From positions 124,001 through 188,000 of the forward strand of contig NZ_JAFICD010000004.1 in assembly GCF_017833525.1 (NCBI RefSeq): a stretch of DNA of 64,000 nt, given 5' to 3'. The stretch is from Duganella sp. 1411. Its GTDB lineage: Bacteria; Pseudomonadota; Gammaproteobacteria; Burkholderiales; Burkholderiaceae_D. The notes under the pieces were generated by a model. It worked only from the letters and a program-made list of their open reading frames with translations. It searched no databases and was not told the origin of the DNA. The first letter of the stretch is position 1; every line of letters starts with the position of its first letter. Both the position numbers and the translations under genes were made by a program. Of the stretch, positions 41,970-51,500 are shown one piece after another.

Positions 41970-44204
41970 TTAATATTTCTTGCCGGCAGGCTTTTTCTTC
42001 GGTGGCGTCGACTTGCCCGATTCCGGCGGCATACGGTCGGCATGACTGATTTTCAGCTGCGCGCCGCCGACCCACACCTTGCCCAGGTGCTTGAACAGGT
42101 CGTCGGGCATGCCGTCGGGCAGCTCCACCATGCTGTAGGTGTCGAAGATCTCGATGCGGCCGATATGCTTGGCCTCCAGTCCCGCCTCGTTGGCGATGGC
42201 GCCGACGATGTTGGACGGGGTGGCGGCGTGGTTGCTGCCCACCTCGATGCGGAAGGCGCTCATCGGCAGGGTGACCTTGCCCGGCTTTTCCTTTTTCTTC
42301 TTCGGCTTGGCGTCATCGAGTTCGGCGGCGTCGACGCGGGCCGCGCGCGCCAGCGGCGAGGCGGCCGGCTTGTCGGCGGCTGGCGCCTTGGCCGGCGCCG
42401 CGGCTGGCGCCTTGGCCGGCGCCGGACGGGCCGGCGGCGCCGATACCGGGGCCTCGTCGCCGCTGTCGCGGCTGATGCGCAGCTGCTGGCCGGCGACCTT
42501 GATGCCGGCCAGGTGATCGAGCACGTCGCCGGTCAGGTTGTCGGGCATATCGAGCACGCTGTAGTCGTCGTAGATCTCGATGCGGCCGATATGCTTGGAG
42601 TCGATGCCGCCCTCGTTGGCGATGGCGCCGACGATATTACCCGGCTTGACGCCGTGCTGGTAGCCGACCTCGATGCGGAAGGTCTGCATGCCCGGATCGG
42701 CGGCGCGCACCACGCGCTCCTTTTTGGGGAAACGGTCGCCGCGCTCCGGACGCTCGGCGCGGTCGCCGCGCTCGAAACGGTCACCGCGGTCACCCCGCTC
42801 GCCGCGGTCATGGCGCTCGAAGCCGACCTGACGGCCCGGCCGCTCGTCCCAGGTGGCGGCGGCGCTCTGCTGTTTTTTATCGAGCAGCAGCGGCACGTCG
42901 CCGCGCGCCATCTTCGCCAGCGCGGCGGCGATCTCGATGGCCGGGATGTTCTGTTCGCGCTCGAAGTCCTCGATCAGCGACTGGAACTGTTCCAGCTCGC
43001 CCTGGGCCAGCGTTTCGCTGATCTGCGACTTGAATTTGGCGATGCGCACGTCGTTGACGGCCTGGATGGTCGGCAGCTCGAGCATGCCGATCGGCTGGCG
43101 GGTGGCCCGTTCGATCGATTTGAGCAGGTTCTTCTCGCGCGGCGTGATGAACAGGATCGCCTCGCCGCTGCGGCCGGCGCGGCCGGTGCGGCCGATGCGG
43201 TGGGTGTAGCTTTCCGGATCGTGCGGCACGTCGTAGTTGACCACGTGGCTGATGCGCTCGACGTCCAGGCCGCGCGCGGCGACGTCGGTGGCCACCAGGA
43301 TGTCGATCTTGCCGTCCTTGAGCTGCTGGATGGTGCGCTCGCGCTGCGCCTGCTGGATGTCGCCGTTGATGGCGGCGGCCGAGAAGCCGCGCGCCTGCAG
43401 CTTGCTGGCCAGTTCCTCGGTCCCGAGCTTGGTGCGCGAGAAGATGATCATGCCGTCGAAGTTTTCCGCCTCGAGGATGCGGGTCAGCGCGTCGAGCTTG
43501 TGCATGCCCGACACCAGCCAGTAACGCTGGCGGATGTTCTCGGCGGTGCCGGTCTTGGCGGCGACGGTGATTTCCTTGGGGCTGCGCAGATAGGTGTTGG
43601 CGATGCGGCGGATCGCCGACGGCATCGTCGCCGAGAACAGCGCGGTCTGGCGGCTGTCGGGCGTCTCCTGCAGGATGCGCTCGACGTCGTCGATAAAGCC
43701 CATGCGCAGCATCTCGTCGGCCTCGTCGAGCACCAGCGTTTTCAGTTTGGACAGGTCGAGCGAACCCTTGTCCAGGTGGTCGATGACGCGGCCCGGCGTG
43801 CCGACGACGACGTGCACGCCGCGGCGCAACGCCGACAACTGCGGGCCGTAGCTTTGGCCGCCGTAGATCGGCAGCACGTGGAAGCCGGGGATGTGCGCGG
43901 CGTAGGTCTGGAAGGCCTCGGCCACCTGGATCGCCAGCTCGCGGGTCGGCGCCAGCACCAGCGCCTGCGGCGTGGTCTGCTTGATGTCGATGCGCGACAA
44001 GATCGGCAGCGCGAAGGCGGCGGTTTTGCCGGTGCCGGTCTGCGCCTGGCCCAGCACGTCGAGGTTATCGAGCAGCAGCGGGATGGTGGCCGCCTGGATC
44101 GGCGACGGCGACTCGTAGCCGACGTCCTTGAGGGCCTTGATCAGCGGCGCGCTCAGATTCAGATCGGTGAAAAGGGAAATGGGGGAAGTTGGGGTTGCAG
44201 ACAT
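41970..44204 (-). CDS. DEAD-box RNA helicase (DeaD/CsdA-like) with two C-terminal RNA-binding domains
   Basis: A 744-residue cytoplasmic helicase. The core (about 10-375) has Q motif, AQTGTGKT (Walker A), DEAD (VLDEADEML), SAT (LFSATM) and HRIGRTGRAGR. A dimerisation-like region follows, then an Arg/Asp/Gly-rich linker (GERGDRGDRFERGDRAERPE). A DbpA-type RNA-binding domain (TFRIEVGYQHGVKPGNIVGAI) is followed by an Ala/Pro linker and a second, very similar one (AFRIEVGSNHAATPSNIVGAI). Known DeaD/CsdA proteins have one. Start is ATG 44204, preceded by a GAGTGA site; GTG 44216 is also in frame. Confidence 0.92.
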   Translation of the reverse strand: MSATPTSPISLFTDLNLSAPLIKALKDVGYESPSPIQAATIPLLLDNLDVLGQAQTGTGKTAAFALPILSRIDIKQTTPQALVLAPTRELAIQVAEAFQTYAAHIPGFHVLPIYGGQSYGPQLSALRRGVHVVVGTPGRVIDHLDKGSLDLSKLKTLVLDEADEMLRMGFIDDVERILQETPDSRQTALFSATMPSAIRRIANTYLRSPKEITVAAKTGTAENIRQRYWLVSGMHKLDALTRILEAENFDGMIIFSRTKLGTEELASKLQARGFSAAAINGDIQQAQRERTIQQLKDGKIDILVATDVAARGLDVERISHVVNYDVPHDPESYTHRIGRTGRAGRSGEAILFITPREKNLLKSIERATRQPIGMLELPTIQAVNDVRIAKFKSQISETLAQGELEQFQSLIEDFEREQNIPAIEIAAALAKMARGDVPLLLDKKQQSAAATWDERPGRQVGFERHDRGERGDRGDRFERGDRAERPERGDRFPKKERVVRAADPGMQTFRIEVGYQHGVKPGNIVGAIANEGGIDSKHIGRIEIYDDYSVLDMPDNLTGDVLDHLAGIKVAGQQLRISRDSGDEAPVSAPPARPAPAKAPAAAPAKAPAADKPAASPLARAARVDAAELDDAKPKKKKEKPGKVTLPMSAFRIEVGSNHAATPSNIVGAIANEAGLEAKHIGRIEIFDTYSMVELPDGMPDDLFKHLGKVWVGGAQLKISHADRMPPESGKSTPPKKKPAGKKY

Positions 44205-44402
44205 GGCGTCACTCACAAGTATGTTCGAATCGCCTAATTGCGAAAGAAATTTGTGCGTAGTTTACTCTGTCTCGCCGGTTTCGGCCTTTTTTTGCGTGAA
44301 ATCAGGGGTTTAAGGCCAAATTAAGGGCAATCGCGGGGTTGGCGGTTGCCGTCCAATCGTGCCCGCCCTATATTGGCCGCTCCCCCGCCCCTGGAGAATC
44401 CC

Positions 44403-45398
44403 ATGCCGTCCACCCGCTCCGCCACCCTGGCCGCCTTGGCCGCGATCGGCGTCCCCGCCTTCGCCGCCACCTACGGCCCCCAGCTCGAAGGCTTCGCCTA
44501 CCCGCACAAGCTGCGCTACTACGCCTTCACCTCGCAGGGCCAGAACCTGCAAATGGCGTACATGGACGTGCCGCCCACGGCCAAGGCCAACGGCAAGACG
44601 GCGGTCCTCCTGCATGGCAAAAACTTCTGCGGCGCGACCTGGGAGCAGAGTATCGCCGTCCTGGGCGCGGCGGGCTACCGCGTGGTGGCGCCCGACCAGA
44701 TCGGGTTCTGCGCCTCGACCAAGCCGGATCGCTATCAGTACACCTTCCAGCAGCTGGCGGCCAACACCGACGCGCTGTTAAAGAGCATCGGCGTCAAGCA
44801 GGCAGTCATCATCGGCCACTCGACCGGCGGCATGCTGGCCACGCGCTACGCGCTGATGTATCCGGAGGCGGTGTCGCGGCTGGTGATGGTCAATCCGATC
44901 GGACTGGAAGACTGGAAGGCGCTGGGCGTGCCGGCGCGCAGCGTCGACCAATGGTACGAGCGCGAATTGAAGATGACCGCCGACAGCGTGCGCGCGTACG
45001 AGAAATCGACCTATTACGTCGGCCGCTGGAAGCCGGAATACGAGCGCTGGGTCGATATGCTGGCCGGGATGAACGCGGGGCCGGGCAAAAAGGCCGTGGC
45101 GTGGAACTCGGCGCTGATCTACGACATGATCTACACACAGCCGGTGGTCTACGAGTTCCCGCTGCTGAAGGTGCCGGCTTCGCTGATCATCGGCGACGCC
45201 GACACCACCGCCATCGGCAGCGACATCGCGCCGCCGGCCGTCAGGGCCAAAATCGGCAGGTACGAAGTCCTGGGCAAGCAGGTGATCAAGCAGATCCCGG
45301 ACGGCCACCTGGTCGAATTCAAGGGCATGGGCCACGCGCCGCAGATGGAGGATCCGGCCGCGTTCCACCGCGCGCTGCTCGAAGAACTGGACCGCTAG
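44403..45398 (+). CDS. Exported alpha/beta hydrolase
   Basis: A 331-residue alpha/beta-hydrolase-fold protein with a signal peptide (about 1-20, ending AFAA). The nucleophile is in GHSTGG, the acid likely in GDADTT and the His in GMGHAP. LLHGKNFCGATWE carries the oxyanion region. Family members include esterases and haloalkane dehalogenase-like enzymes; the substrate is unknown. ATG 44403 has GGAGAATCCC upstream. The gene is divergent from the helicase with a roughly 200-bp regulatory region between them. Confidence 0.88.
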   Translation: MPSTRSATLAALAAIGVPAFAATYGPQLEGFAYPHKLRYYAFTSQGQNLQMAYMDVPPTAKANGKTAVLLHGKNFCGATWEQSIAVLGAAGYRVVAPDQIGFCASTKPDRYQYTFQQLAANTDALLKSIGVKQAVIIGHSTGGMLATRYALMYPEAVSRLVMVNPIGLEDWKALGVPARSVDQWYERELKMTADSVRAYEKSTYYVGRWKPEYERWVDMLAGMNAGPGKKAVAWNSALIYDMIYTQPVVYEFPLLKVPASLIIGDADTTAIGSDIAPPAVRAKIGRYEVLGKQVIKQIPDGHLVEFKGMGHAPQMEDPAAFHRALLEELDR

Positions 45399-45431
45399 AG
45401 GGTGCGGGGAGTGTGCCCGTCCACGGCTCCT

Positions 45432-45559
45432 TGTGGTAAACCTCCTCTTTCGGCGTCTCTTTTCCTCTCTTTTCCTCGCTTTTGGACTGTTCTCAAAAAA
45501 AGCGATCTAAAAAGAGGAAAAGAGAAGAAAAGAGAGGAGGAAAACGAATGTTTACCACA
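45432..45559. repeat. 128-bp imperfect palindrome with purine/pyrimidine arms
   Basis: The outer arms TGTGGTAAAC (45432-45441) and GTTTACCACA (45550-45559) are exact complements. Inside, a pyrimidine arm (CCTCCTCT, then several TCTCTTTTCC runs) faces a purine arm (AAAGAGGAAAAGAG, ending GAGAGGAGG). The inner core GCTTTT pairs with AAAAGC. It lies after the hydrolase gene and contains no gene. Confidence 0.75.
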
Positions 45560-45614
45560 GTGACCGCGCGGCTCTCCCCCCACCCGGCTCCCGCTGATCG
45601 AGTATCCCTTAGGG

Positions 45615-45640
45615 GGCTCAGGTCCACCATTTCTACACGG
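45615..45640 (+). repeat. Solo half-copy of the GGTCAGGTCC inverted repeat
   Basis: CTCAGGTCCACCATTTCTAC then ACGG matches the left arm of the 24210-24297 element except at its first bases. The opposite arm is missing, so this is a decayed copy. Confidence 0.7.
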
Positions 45641-45677
45641 GCTGGGCTTTTGGAGGTGTTGGTGGCGGCTCGGCGGT

Positions 45678-45850
45678 GGCGGATTACGGCGTTCCGCCTA
45701 ATCCGCCCTACGTGTCTCCTCAACGGATCGTCATGCGGCTGGCCATCGGAATCACGTAGGGCGGATTAGCGCAGCGTAATCCGCCATGCACGCGTTACCG
45801 ACGGCTCATACATGGCCGATTACAGCATCGCGCCGAATCCGCCCGACGCG
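45678..45850. repeat. Palindromic repeat locus 4, with a decayed third unit
   Basis: Unit B (45678-45714, GGCGGATTACGGCGTTCCGC to CCTACGTG) is followed by unit A (45753-45787, CACGTAGGGCGGATTAGCGC to ATCCGCC). A degenerate B-like copy at about 45811-45850 (GGCCGATTACAGCATCGCGC) has several substitutions. The order B-A is as in locus 1. With the palindrome at 45432 and the solo repeat at 45615, the gap 45399-45985 is a repeat nest without genes. Confidence 0.8.
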
Positions 45851-45877
45851 AATCGGCCCGATTCACGGGCGACCCAC

Positions 45878-45916
45878 AAAAAAAAGAGAGACGGGGCTAT
45901 CCCGTCTCTCTCTTTT
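45878..45916 (-). terminator. Bidirectional terminator after the acid-shock-like gene
   Basis: AAAAGAGAGACGGG pairs with CCCGTCTCTCTCTTTT around a 5-nt loop. On the minus strand the stem is followed by eight T residues, so it should end transcription of the 45986-46258 gene. Confidence 0.8.
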
Positions 45917-45985
45917 CCTGCGCCGCCCAGGCCCGGAGGTCCGGGGCGGCACGTCATGCGCTAACTGGCGATGCGCGCGGCTTGA

Positions 45986-46258
45986 TTACTTGGCTGGCGT
46001 TGCTGGCGTGGCCGGTGCCGCTGGCGTCGCCGGAGTGGCTGGTTCCGCAGCTGCCGGCTTGGCCGCCTTTTCAGCCTTGACCTTCTTGTGATGCGTTTTC
46101 TTCGCCGCGGTGTGCTCGTGCGGTGCGGCCGGTGCCGCAGGGGCGGCGGCGGCTGCCGGAGCCGCCGGCGTGGCTGGAGCAGCCGGGGTGGCCGGAGCCT
46201 GGGCAAAAGCGGCGCTGGCGAACAAGGTGGCGATCAGGGTAGCGGTAATCTTTTTCAT
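45986..46258 (-). CDS. Exported Ala/Pro-rich acid-shock-like protein 1
   Basis: A 90-residue exported protein: signal peptide 1-19 (ending AFAQ), then low-complexity Ala/Pro stretches around a basic His/Lys centre (HEHTAAKKTHHKKVKAEKAAK). The THHKK core and composition resemble the E. coli acid-shock protein Asr, a periplasmic chaperone-like protein, although composition similarity is weak evidence. AAAGGA precedes the ATG. A paralogue lies 62 bp upstream on the same strand. Confidence 0.72.
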   Translation of the reverse strand: MKKITATLIATLFASAAFAQAPATPAAPATPAAPAAAAAPAAPAAPHEHTAAKKTHHKKVKAEKAAKPAAAEPATPATPAAPATPATPAK

Positions 46259-46320
46259 GATATAAATCCTTTTAACTGTATAAACTATTTAAATTATTTT
46301 AGTAAAACTGACCCTTCTTT

Positions 46321-46617
46321 TTACTTCTTCACTGCCACTTCTTTCGTTTCAACCTTCGCAGCGGCCACCGTGGCGGGGGCTGCGACTTTGGATTCCGTGG
46401 TTTCCTTGACGGTCTTGACCTTGTGCGCGCCGTGTTTGTCGGTTTTGACTTCGGTCTTCACTTCGGTCTTGGTCTCGGTGGACTTGGTGTCCGTTTTCGC
46501 TTCGACGTGGGCCGCGGCCGGTTTGGTTTCCGGCTTGGCGGGAGCGGCGGCTGGCGCCTGGGCGAATGCTGCGGTGGCGAACAGGCCGGCGATCAGGGAA
46601 GCGATAACTTTGGTCAT
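46321..46617 (-). CDS. Exported low-complexity acid-shock-like protein 2
   Basis: A 98-residue exported protein with a signal peptide (1-19) almost identical in pattern to its neighbour, then Ala/Pro followed by Lys/Thr/Glu-rich repeats (KTDTKSTETKTEVKTEVKTD) and a KHGAHKVK core. Together they form a tandem pair of paralogues diverged by repeat expansion. A four-fold TTAC array (46707-46741) lies about 90 bp upstream and could control it or the divergent peptidase gene. Confidence 0.7.
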   Translation of the reverse strand: MTKVIASLIAGLFATAAFAQAPAAAPAKPETKPAAAHVEAKTDTKSTETKTEVKTEVKTDKHGAHKVKTVKETTESKVAAPATVAAAKVETKEVAVKK

Positions 46618-46706
46618 GATGTGTTTCCTTTTTCTAGTTTCGGCAGCGGGACCATCCCGTGTCGCATGAGCAGAAAACGGCGCCCGCCACGGTTGAGTTG
46701 ACCGCC

Positions 46707-46741
46707 ATTACAACCTCTTACCGACTCTTACACTCGCTTAC
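46707..46741. promoter_or_regulatory. Four TTAC repeats with exact 10-bp period
   Basis: ATTAC, CTTAC, CTTAC and CTTAC start at 46707, 46717, 46727 and 46737. One helical turn between repeats puts all sites on the same face of DNA, as in tandem boxes for OmpR/PhoB-type response regulators. It lies between the acid-shock-like gene (minus) and the M28 peptidase gene (plus). Confidence 0.55.
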
Positions 46742-46805
46742 AATCGGTCGAAAATCCAGTAAGATGTCCCGCGTCCGCACCAGAACCACAAACTTAGGAG
46801 TCACC

Positions 46806-48428
46806 ATGCGTCTTCCCCTGTTCGCCCTCGCCGCCGGCATCGCCCTCCAGGCCACGGCCCAAACCCCGCAACCCGTCATCGCCGAGGCGCCGCTGCGCGC
46901 CCACCTGTCCCTCCTGGCCGACGACCTGTTCGAGGGGCGCGGCACCGGCCAGCGCGGCGGCGACCTGGCGGTGCGCTACCTGGAGACGCAGGCCGCCGTC
47001 ATCGGCCTCAAACCGCTGGCCGGCGGCGGCTACCGCCAGTCCGTCAAGATCGAGGGCACCAAGCTGCTGCCCGACAGCGCCGTGCGCTTCGACGCCGGCG
47101 GCAAGACCATCGCGCCCAAGACCGGCACCGAGATCGTCTTCGGCACCATGAGCGGCAAGCCGGAAGTGACCGTCGACGCCCCGCTGGTGTTCGTCGGCTA
47201 CGGCGCCAGCGCGCCGGAGGAGAACTGGGACGACTACAAGGGCGTCGACATGAAGGGTAAGGTGCTGGTCATGATGGTCAACGACCCGCAACCGACCGCC
47301 GAGGAGCCCAACCGCTTCGCCGGCAAGGCCTACACCTACTACGGCCGCTGGCTGTACAAGTTCGAGGAGGCGGTGCGGCGCGGCGCCGCCGGCGCGCTGT
47401 TGATCCACACCACGCCGTCGGCCTCCTACCCGTGGAGCGTGCCGGCCAACGGCTTTGGCCACGAGCGCTTCCACCTGGCCGGCAAGGGCAACCCGGTCGA
47501 GGGCTGGCTGCAGGAGGACACCGCGCGCGCGCTGTTTGCCGCCGCCGGCTTCGATCTGGACGAGCTGCGCGCCAAGGCCGAACGGCGCGACTTCACGCCG
47601 GTCGACCTGAAGATCAAGGTGCACGCCGAGGTGCGCAGCGCGATCCGCCAGATCGAGCAGTTCAACGTGGCCGGCATCGTGCCCGGCACCGACGCCAGAC
47701 TGAAGGAGCAGGCGGTGATCTATTCGGCCCACTGGGACCACCTGGGCATCGACGAGGGCGTGCGCCGCGACGACAAGACCGACCATACCTACAACGGCGC
47801 CATCGACAACGCCTCCGGCACCGCCGCGCTGCTGGTGATGGCCGCCGAGGCGGTCAAGCACCCGGCCAAACGCACCCAGATCTTCCTGTGGCCGGCGGCC
47901 GAGGAACAGGGCTTGCTGGGCAGCGCCGCCTACGTGCAAAACCCGGCCTGGCCGCTGGACAAGACCACGGCCGACCTCAACCTCGACAGCATGAACTTCG
48001 TCGGCAAGACCAGCGACATCGGCGTCGCCGGGGCCGAGCGCAGCAGCCTGTACGCCGCCGCCGGCGCCGTCGCCAAAAAAATGGGCTTGACGCTGGCGCC
48101 GGCCATCCCCGACCTGTCCGGCGCGTTCTTCCGCGCCGACCATTTCAATTTTGCCAAGGCCGGCGTGCCGGCGTTCAATGTCGGCTCGGCCGTGTTCTCC
48201 GGCGACGGCCACTTCACCTTCGTCAAGGACCTCGACCAGTCGCGCGCGCGCCTGGTCGCCTTCAAAAAGGATTACCACCAGGTCAGCGACGAGTACCACC
48301 CCGAGTGGGATCTGTCGGGCATGGTGCAGCAGGCGCAGTTCACGCTCAACCTGGGCTACGCGGTGGCCAACGCGCCGGCCATGCAGACCTGGAAGGCGGG
48401 CGACGCGTTCGGCAAGGTCAATCGCTAA
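46806..48428 (+). CDS. Exported M28-family zinc peptidase
   Basis: A 540-residue metallopeptidase with a signal peptide (1-19, ending ATAQ). An inserted PA-like domain (about 120-260) precedes the M28 catalytic core with zinc ligands in SAHWDHLG, DNASGTAAL, EEQGLLGS and DSMNFVG, plus a late His in DYHQVSDEYHP. It resembles aminopeptidase/glutamate carboxypeptidase-like enzymes that release amino acids in the periplasm. ATG 46806 follows TAGGAG; upstream frame extension is rejected as it crosses the regulatory repeats. Confidence 0.9.
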   Translation: MRLPLFALAAGIALQATAQTPQPVIAEAPLRAHLSLLADDLFEGRGTGQRGGDLAVRYLETQAAVIGLKPLAGGGYRQSVKIEGTKLLPDSAVRFDAGGKTIAPKTGTEIVFGTMSGKPEVTVDAPLVFVGYGASAPEENWDDYKGVDMKGKVLVMMVNDPQPTAEEPNRFAGKAYTYYGRWLYKFEEAVRRGAAGALLIHTTPSASYPWSVPANGFGHERFHLAGKGNPVEGWLQEDTARALFAAAGFDLDELRAKAERRDFTPVDLKIKVHAEVRSAIRQIEQFNVAGIVPGTDARLKEQAVIYSAHWDHLGIDEGVRRDDKTDHTYNGAIDNASGTAALLVMAAEAVKHPAKRTQIFLWPAAEEQGLLGSAAYVQNPAWPLDKTTADLNLDSMNFVGKTSDIGVAGAERSSLYAAAGAVAKKMGLTLAPAIPDLSGAFFRADHFNFAKAGVPAFNVGSAVFSGDGHFTFVKDLDQSRARLVAFKKDYHQVSDEYHPEWDLSGMVQQAQFTLNLGYAVANAPAMQTWKAGDAFGKVNR

Positions 48429-48503
48429 ATCCGCAGCGTCCGAAGACGCCGGACGATGTGGCCGGCGTCTGATATATGCCACAGGGCAACACCCGAAACG
48501 GCC

Positions 48504-48509
48504 TATAAT
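48504..48509 (+). promoter_or_regulatory. Consensus -10 upstream of the DUF6701 gene
   Basis: TATAAT 27 bp before ATG 48536 predicts transcription from about 48516. This would leave only 5 nt before the in-frame ATG at 48521 and favours the later start. No good -35 is seen. Confidence 0.45.
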
Positions 48510-48535
48510 GCCCCACAGGCATGTTCGGGTGGCGT

Positions 48536-51500
48536 ATGACTTTCAATTTCTTCAGGCTTGTCGTTTTATTCACGACGCCCGCGCTCCGGCGCGCCGGCGC
48601 CGCCGCCGCCATGGCGCCGACGTTGTTGTTGGCCATGGCGCTGCTGCTGCCGGCCGACGCCGCCCAGGCCGCCGTCGACACCTTCAACGGCGGCGCCGTC
48701 GCCGGCTGCACGCGCAACAACACCACCTACACCTGCGCCACGCTGTCGCAGGCCAACGACATCACCATCGCCAGCGGCTACACGGTGGAGGTGGCCGGCA
48801 GCGTCTCCTTCGCCTGGGCCCAGGTGCTCAGGATGAGCGGCAGCGCCACGCTGCGCGCCGGCGCCGACCTCGATCTGCGCGGCCTGCAAACGGGTAACAC
48901 GCAGGTGGCCGGCGGCACCCTAGCGGCCGGCGCCGCGTTCCGCCTGGGCTCCAACGACCAGACCGTCACGGCCGACGTCGTCGCCGCCGCAGTCGCCACC
49001 GGCGGGCCGTCGACCCGCATCAACGGCAACGTCACCGCCAGCGGCCTGGTCGACCTGGGCTCGAACTCGACCATCACGGGCGCCGTCAGCGCCGGCGCGC
49101 TCAACACCAGCTCCAACATCACGCTGGGCGGCGCGGTGACGGTCACCGGCGGCGTCAACCTGGGCTCGAGCACCACCATCGCCGGCACGCTGTCGGCGGC
49201 GACGGTGACGGCCAACTCCAGCCTGCAGGTCAACGGCGGCATCGTCGCCAGCGGCACCGTCAGCCTGAGCTCGGGCACCACGGTCAAGGGCGGCATCGCC
49301 GGCCCCAACGGCGGCAGCGCCGGCGCGGTCACCACCGGCTCGGGCTCGACCATCAGCGGCGACATCGCCGCCAGCGCCTTCACGCTGGCCTCGGGCAGCA
49401 GCCTGACCGGCGACATCAAGGCGCCGCAGGTCGAACTGAGCGCGGCCAACGCCAGCGTCACCGGCAACATCACCGCCAGCACCTCGCTGGTGGTCGGCAG
49501 CGGCGGCAGCGTCACCGGCAAGATCGACTCGCCCAAGGTCGACCTGAACCCCTCGGGCGTGACCATCAAGGGCGACATCAAGGCCGACACCTCGCTCACC
49601 ATCGGCAGCGGCAACACCGTCAACGGCAACATCAGCGGCACCAGCCTGACCATCGCCTCGTCCAACGTCATCGTCAACGGCAACGTCACGATGAAGGGCG
49701 ACGTCGACATCGGCTCGGGCGGCACCATCAACGGCGACCTGTCGGCCCGCAACGTCACCACCCACGCCTCGGGCGATCTCATCAACGGCAACGCCGCGGT
49801 CAACGCCATCTTCCTCGACTGGGGCTCGGCGGTGAGCAAGACCATCACCTGCACCGGCCCCGGCGCCGTGCTGTGCAGCTGCGTCACCAAGGCCGACCCC
49901 AATTACCAGCCCAGCTGCGGCGCGGCGCCGCCGTCGGGCGTGCACCACTACCACATCACCCACAACGGCAGCGCGCTGACCTGCCAGCCGCAGACGGTCA
50001 CCGTCACCGCCTGCGCCAACAGCGCCTGCACCACGCCCAACTACAGCGGCAGCGTCACCGCCACGCTGCAGCCGGGCGGCAAGTCGTTCACCTTCACCGG
50101 CGGCCAGACCACCAGCGCCACCGTCGAGCAGCCCAGCGCCGGCACCGCCACGCTGTCGGCCGCCGGCGCGCTCAACGCCAGCACCTGCTTCAACACCGCC
50201 GACCCGACCTCGACGCGCCCTTGCGACATGCAGTTCGACACCACCGGCCTGCTGGTCAGCGCCAGCGACCACGTGTCGATGATGCCGGCCAGCGTCACCA
50301 TCCAGGCGCTGAAGGCAACGCCGAAAAACCCCAGCTGCGTGCCGTTGGTGGCCAACCAGAAAGTCAACGTCAACCTGTCCTGCAAATTCAGCAATCCGGG
50401 CCCCGCCGCGGCCGCCAACGTCAACGTCAAGATCGACAGCGCCGCCCTCGACTGCCGCGGCGGCCCGGTCGCGGTGCCGCTCACGTTCGACGCCAACGGC
50501 ATCGCCACCGCCGCGCTGCAGTACGCCGAGGTTGGAGAGGTCGCGCTCAACGCCAGCTACGCCGGCGCCAGCTTGAGCGCCGCCGGCGGCGGCAGCTTCA
50601 TCGCCGCGCCCAAGTCCTTTCTGATCGAGGCGGTCAGCACGGTCACCAAGGCCAACACCTCCCGCCTGGCGGCCGGCGCCGTGTTCGCCAGGGCCAGCGA
50701 GGGCTTCACCGTCAAGGTCAGCGCCGTCAACGCCGAAGCGTCGCCGAAGGTGACCACCAACTTCGGCAAGGAAAACACGCCCGAGAGCATCACCATCACC
50801 CCCGCCCGCGCCAACCTCGACGCCAACGGCAATCCCGACCCCGCCCGCCAGAACGGCGCCATCAGCGCCGGCAAGTTCGCGCCGCCCAGCGACGGCGCCT
50901 ACGCCAGCGTGATCGATGCCGCCGGCACCGGCCTGTGGAGCTTCAGCGACACCGGCGCGATCAAACTGGACGTCACGCTGTTCAACTCCACCGGCTATTA
51001 CATGGGGCGTGTCAACCCGGCCTTCAAAACCGCCGGCACGCTGACCGTGGGCCGCTTCATCCCCGACCATTTCGACACGGTGCTGATGACCAACGACGAG
51101 ATCAAGGCCAGCGTGCCGAGCACCATGCTCGAAGGCCGCAGCATGGACTGCGCCGCCGTGGGCGCGTCGACCCGGCCCTGCCCCGGCAGTACGGGCAGCT
51201 TTATCCACTCGGGCCAACCGTTCTTCGTCAAGGTGCTGGCCTACAACGGCGCCGCCACGCCGGCGCCCACGCTCAACCACACCGGCACGTACGCGGCGGC
51301 GGTCGCGCTGTCGGCGTTCACCGCCGCCGGCGGCGCCACCGCCACGCCCGGCGGCGCGCTCGGCTGGATCAACCCCGCCGGCGGCGGCCCCACCAGCGCC
51401 ACCAACTTCAAGTTCGACAAGGGCGTCGGCACACTGGCCGACCCGGCCGGCAACCTGCCGCGCTTCCGGTTCAGCGCCGCCTATCCGGCCCAGGACGTGC

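Noticed and set aside
44346..45439. Alternative plus-strand frames over the exported hydrolase gene (44339-45439)
   Set aside because: Their Arg/Gly/Ala-rich translation is a frame-shifted shadow; the frame with the GHSTGG hydrolase elbow is the real one.
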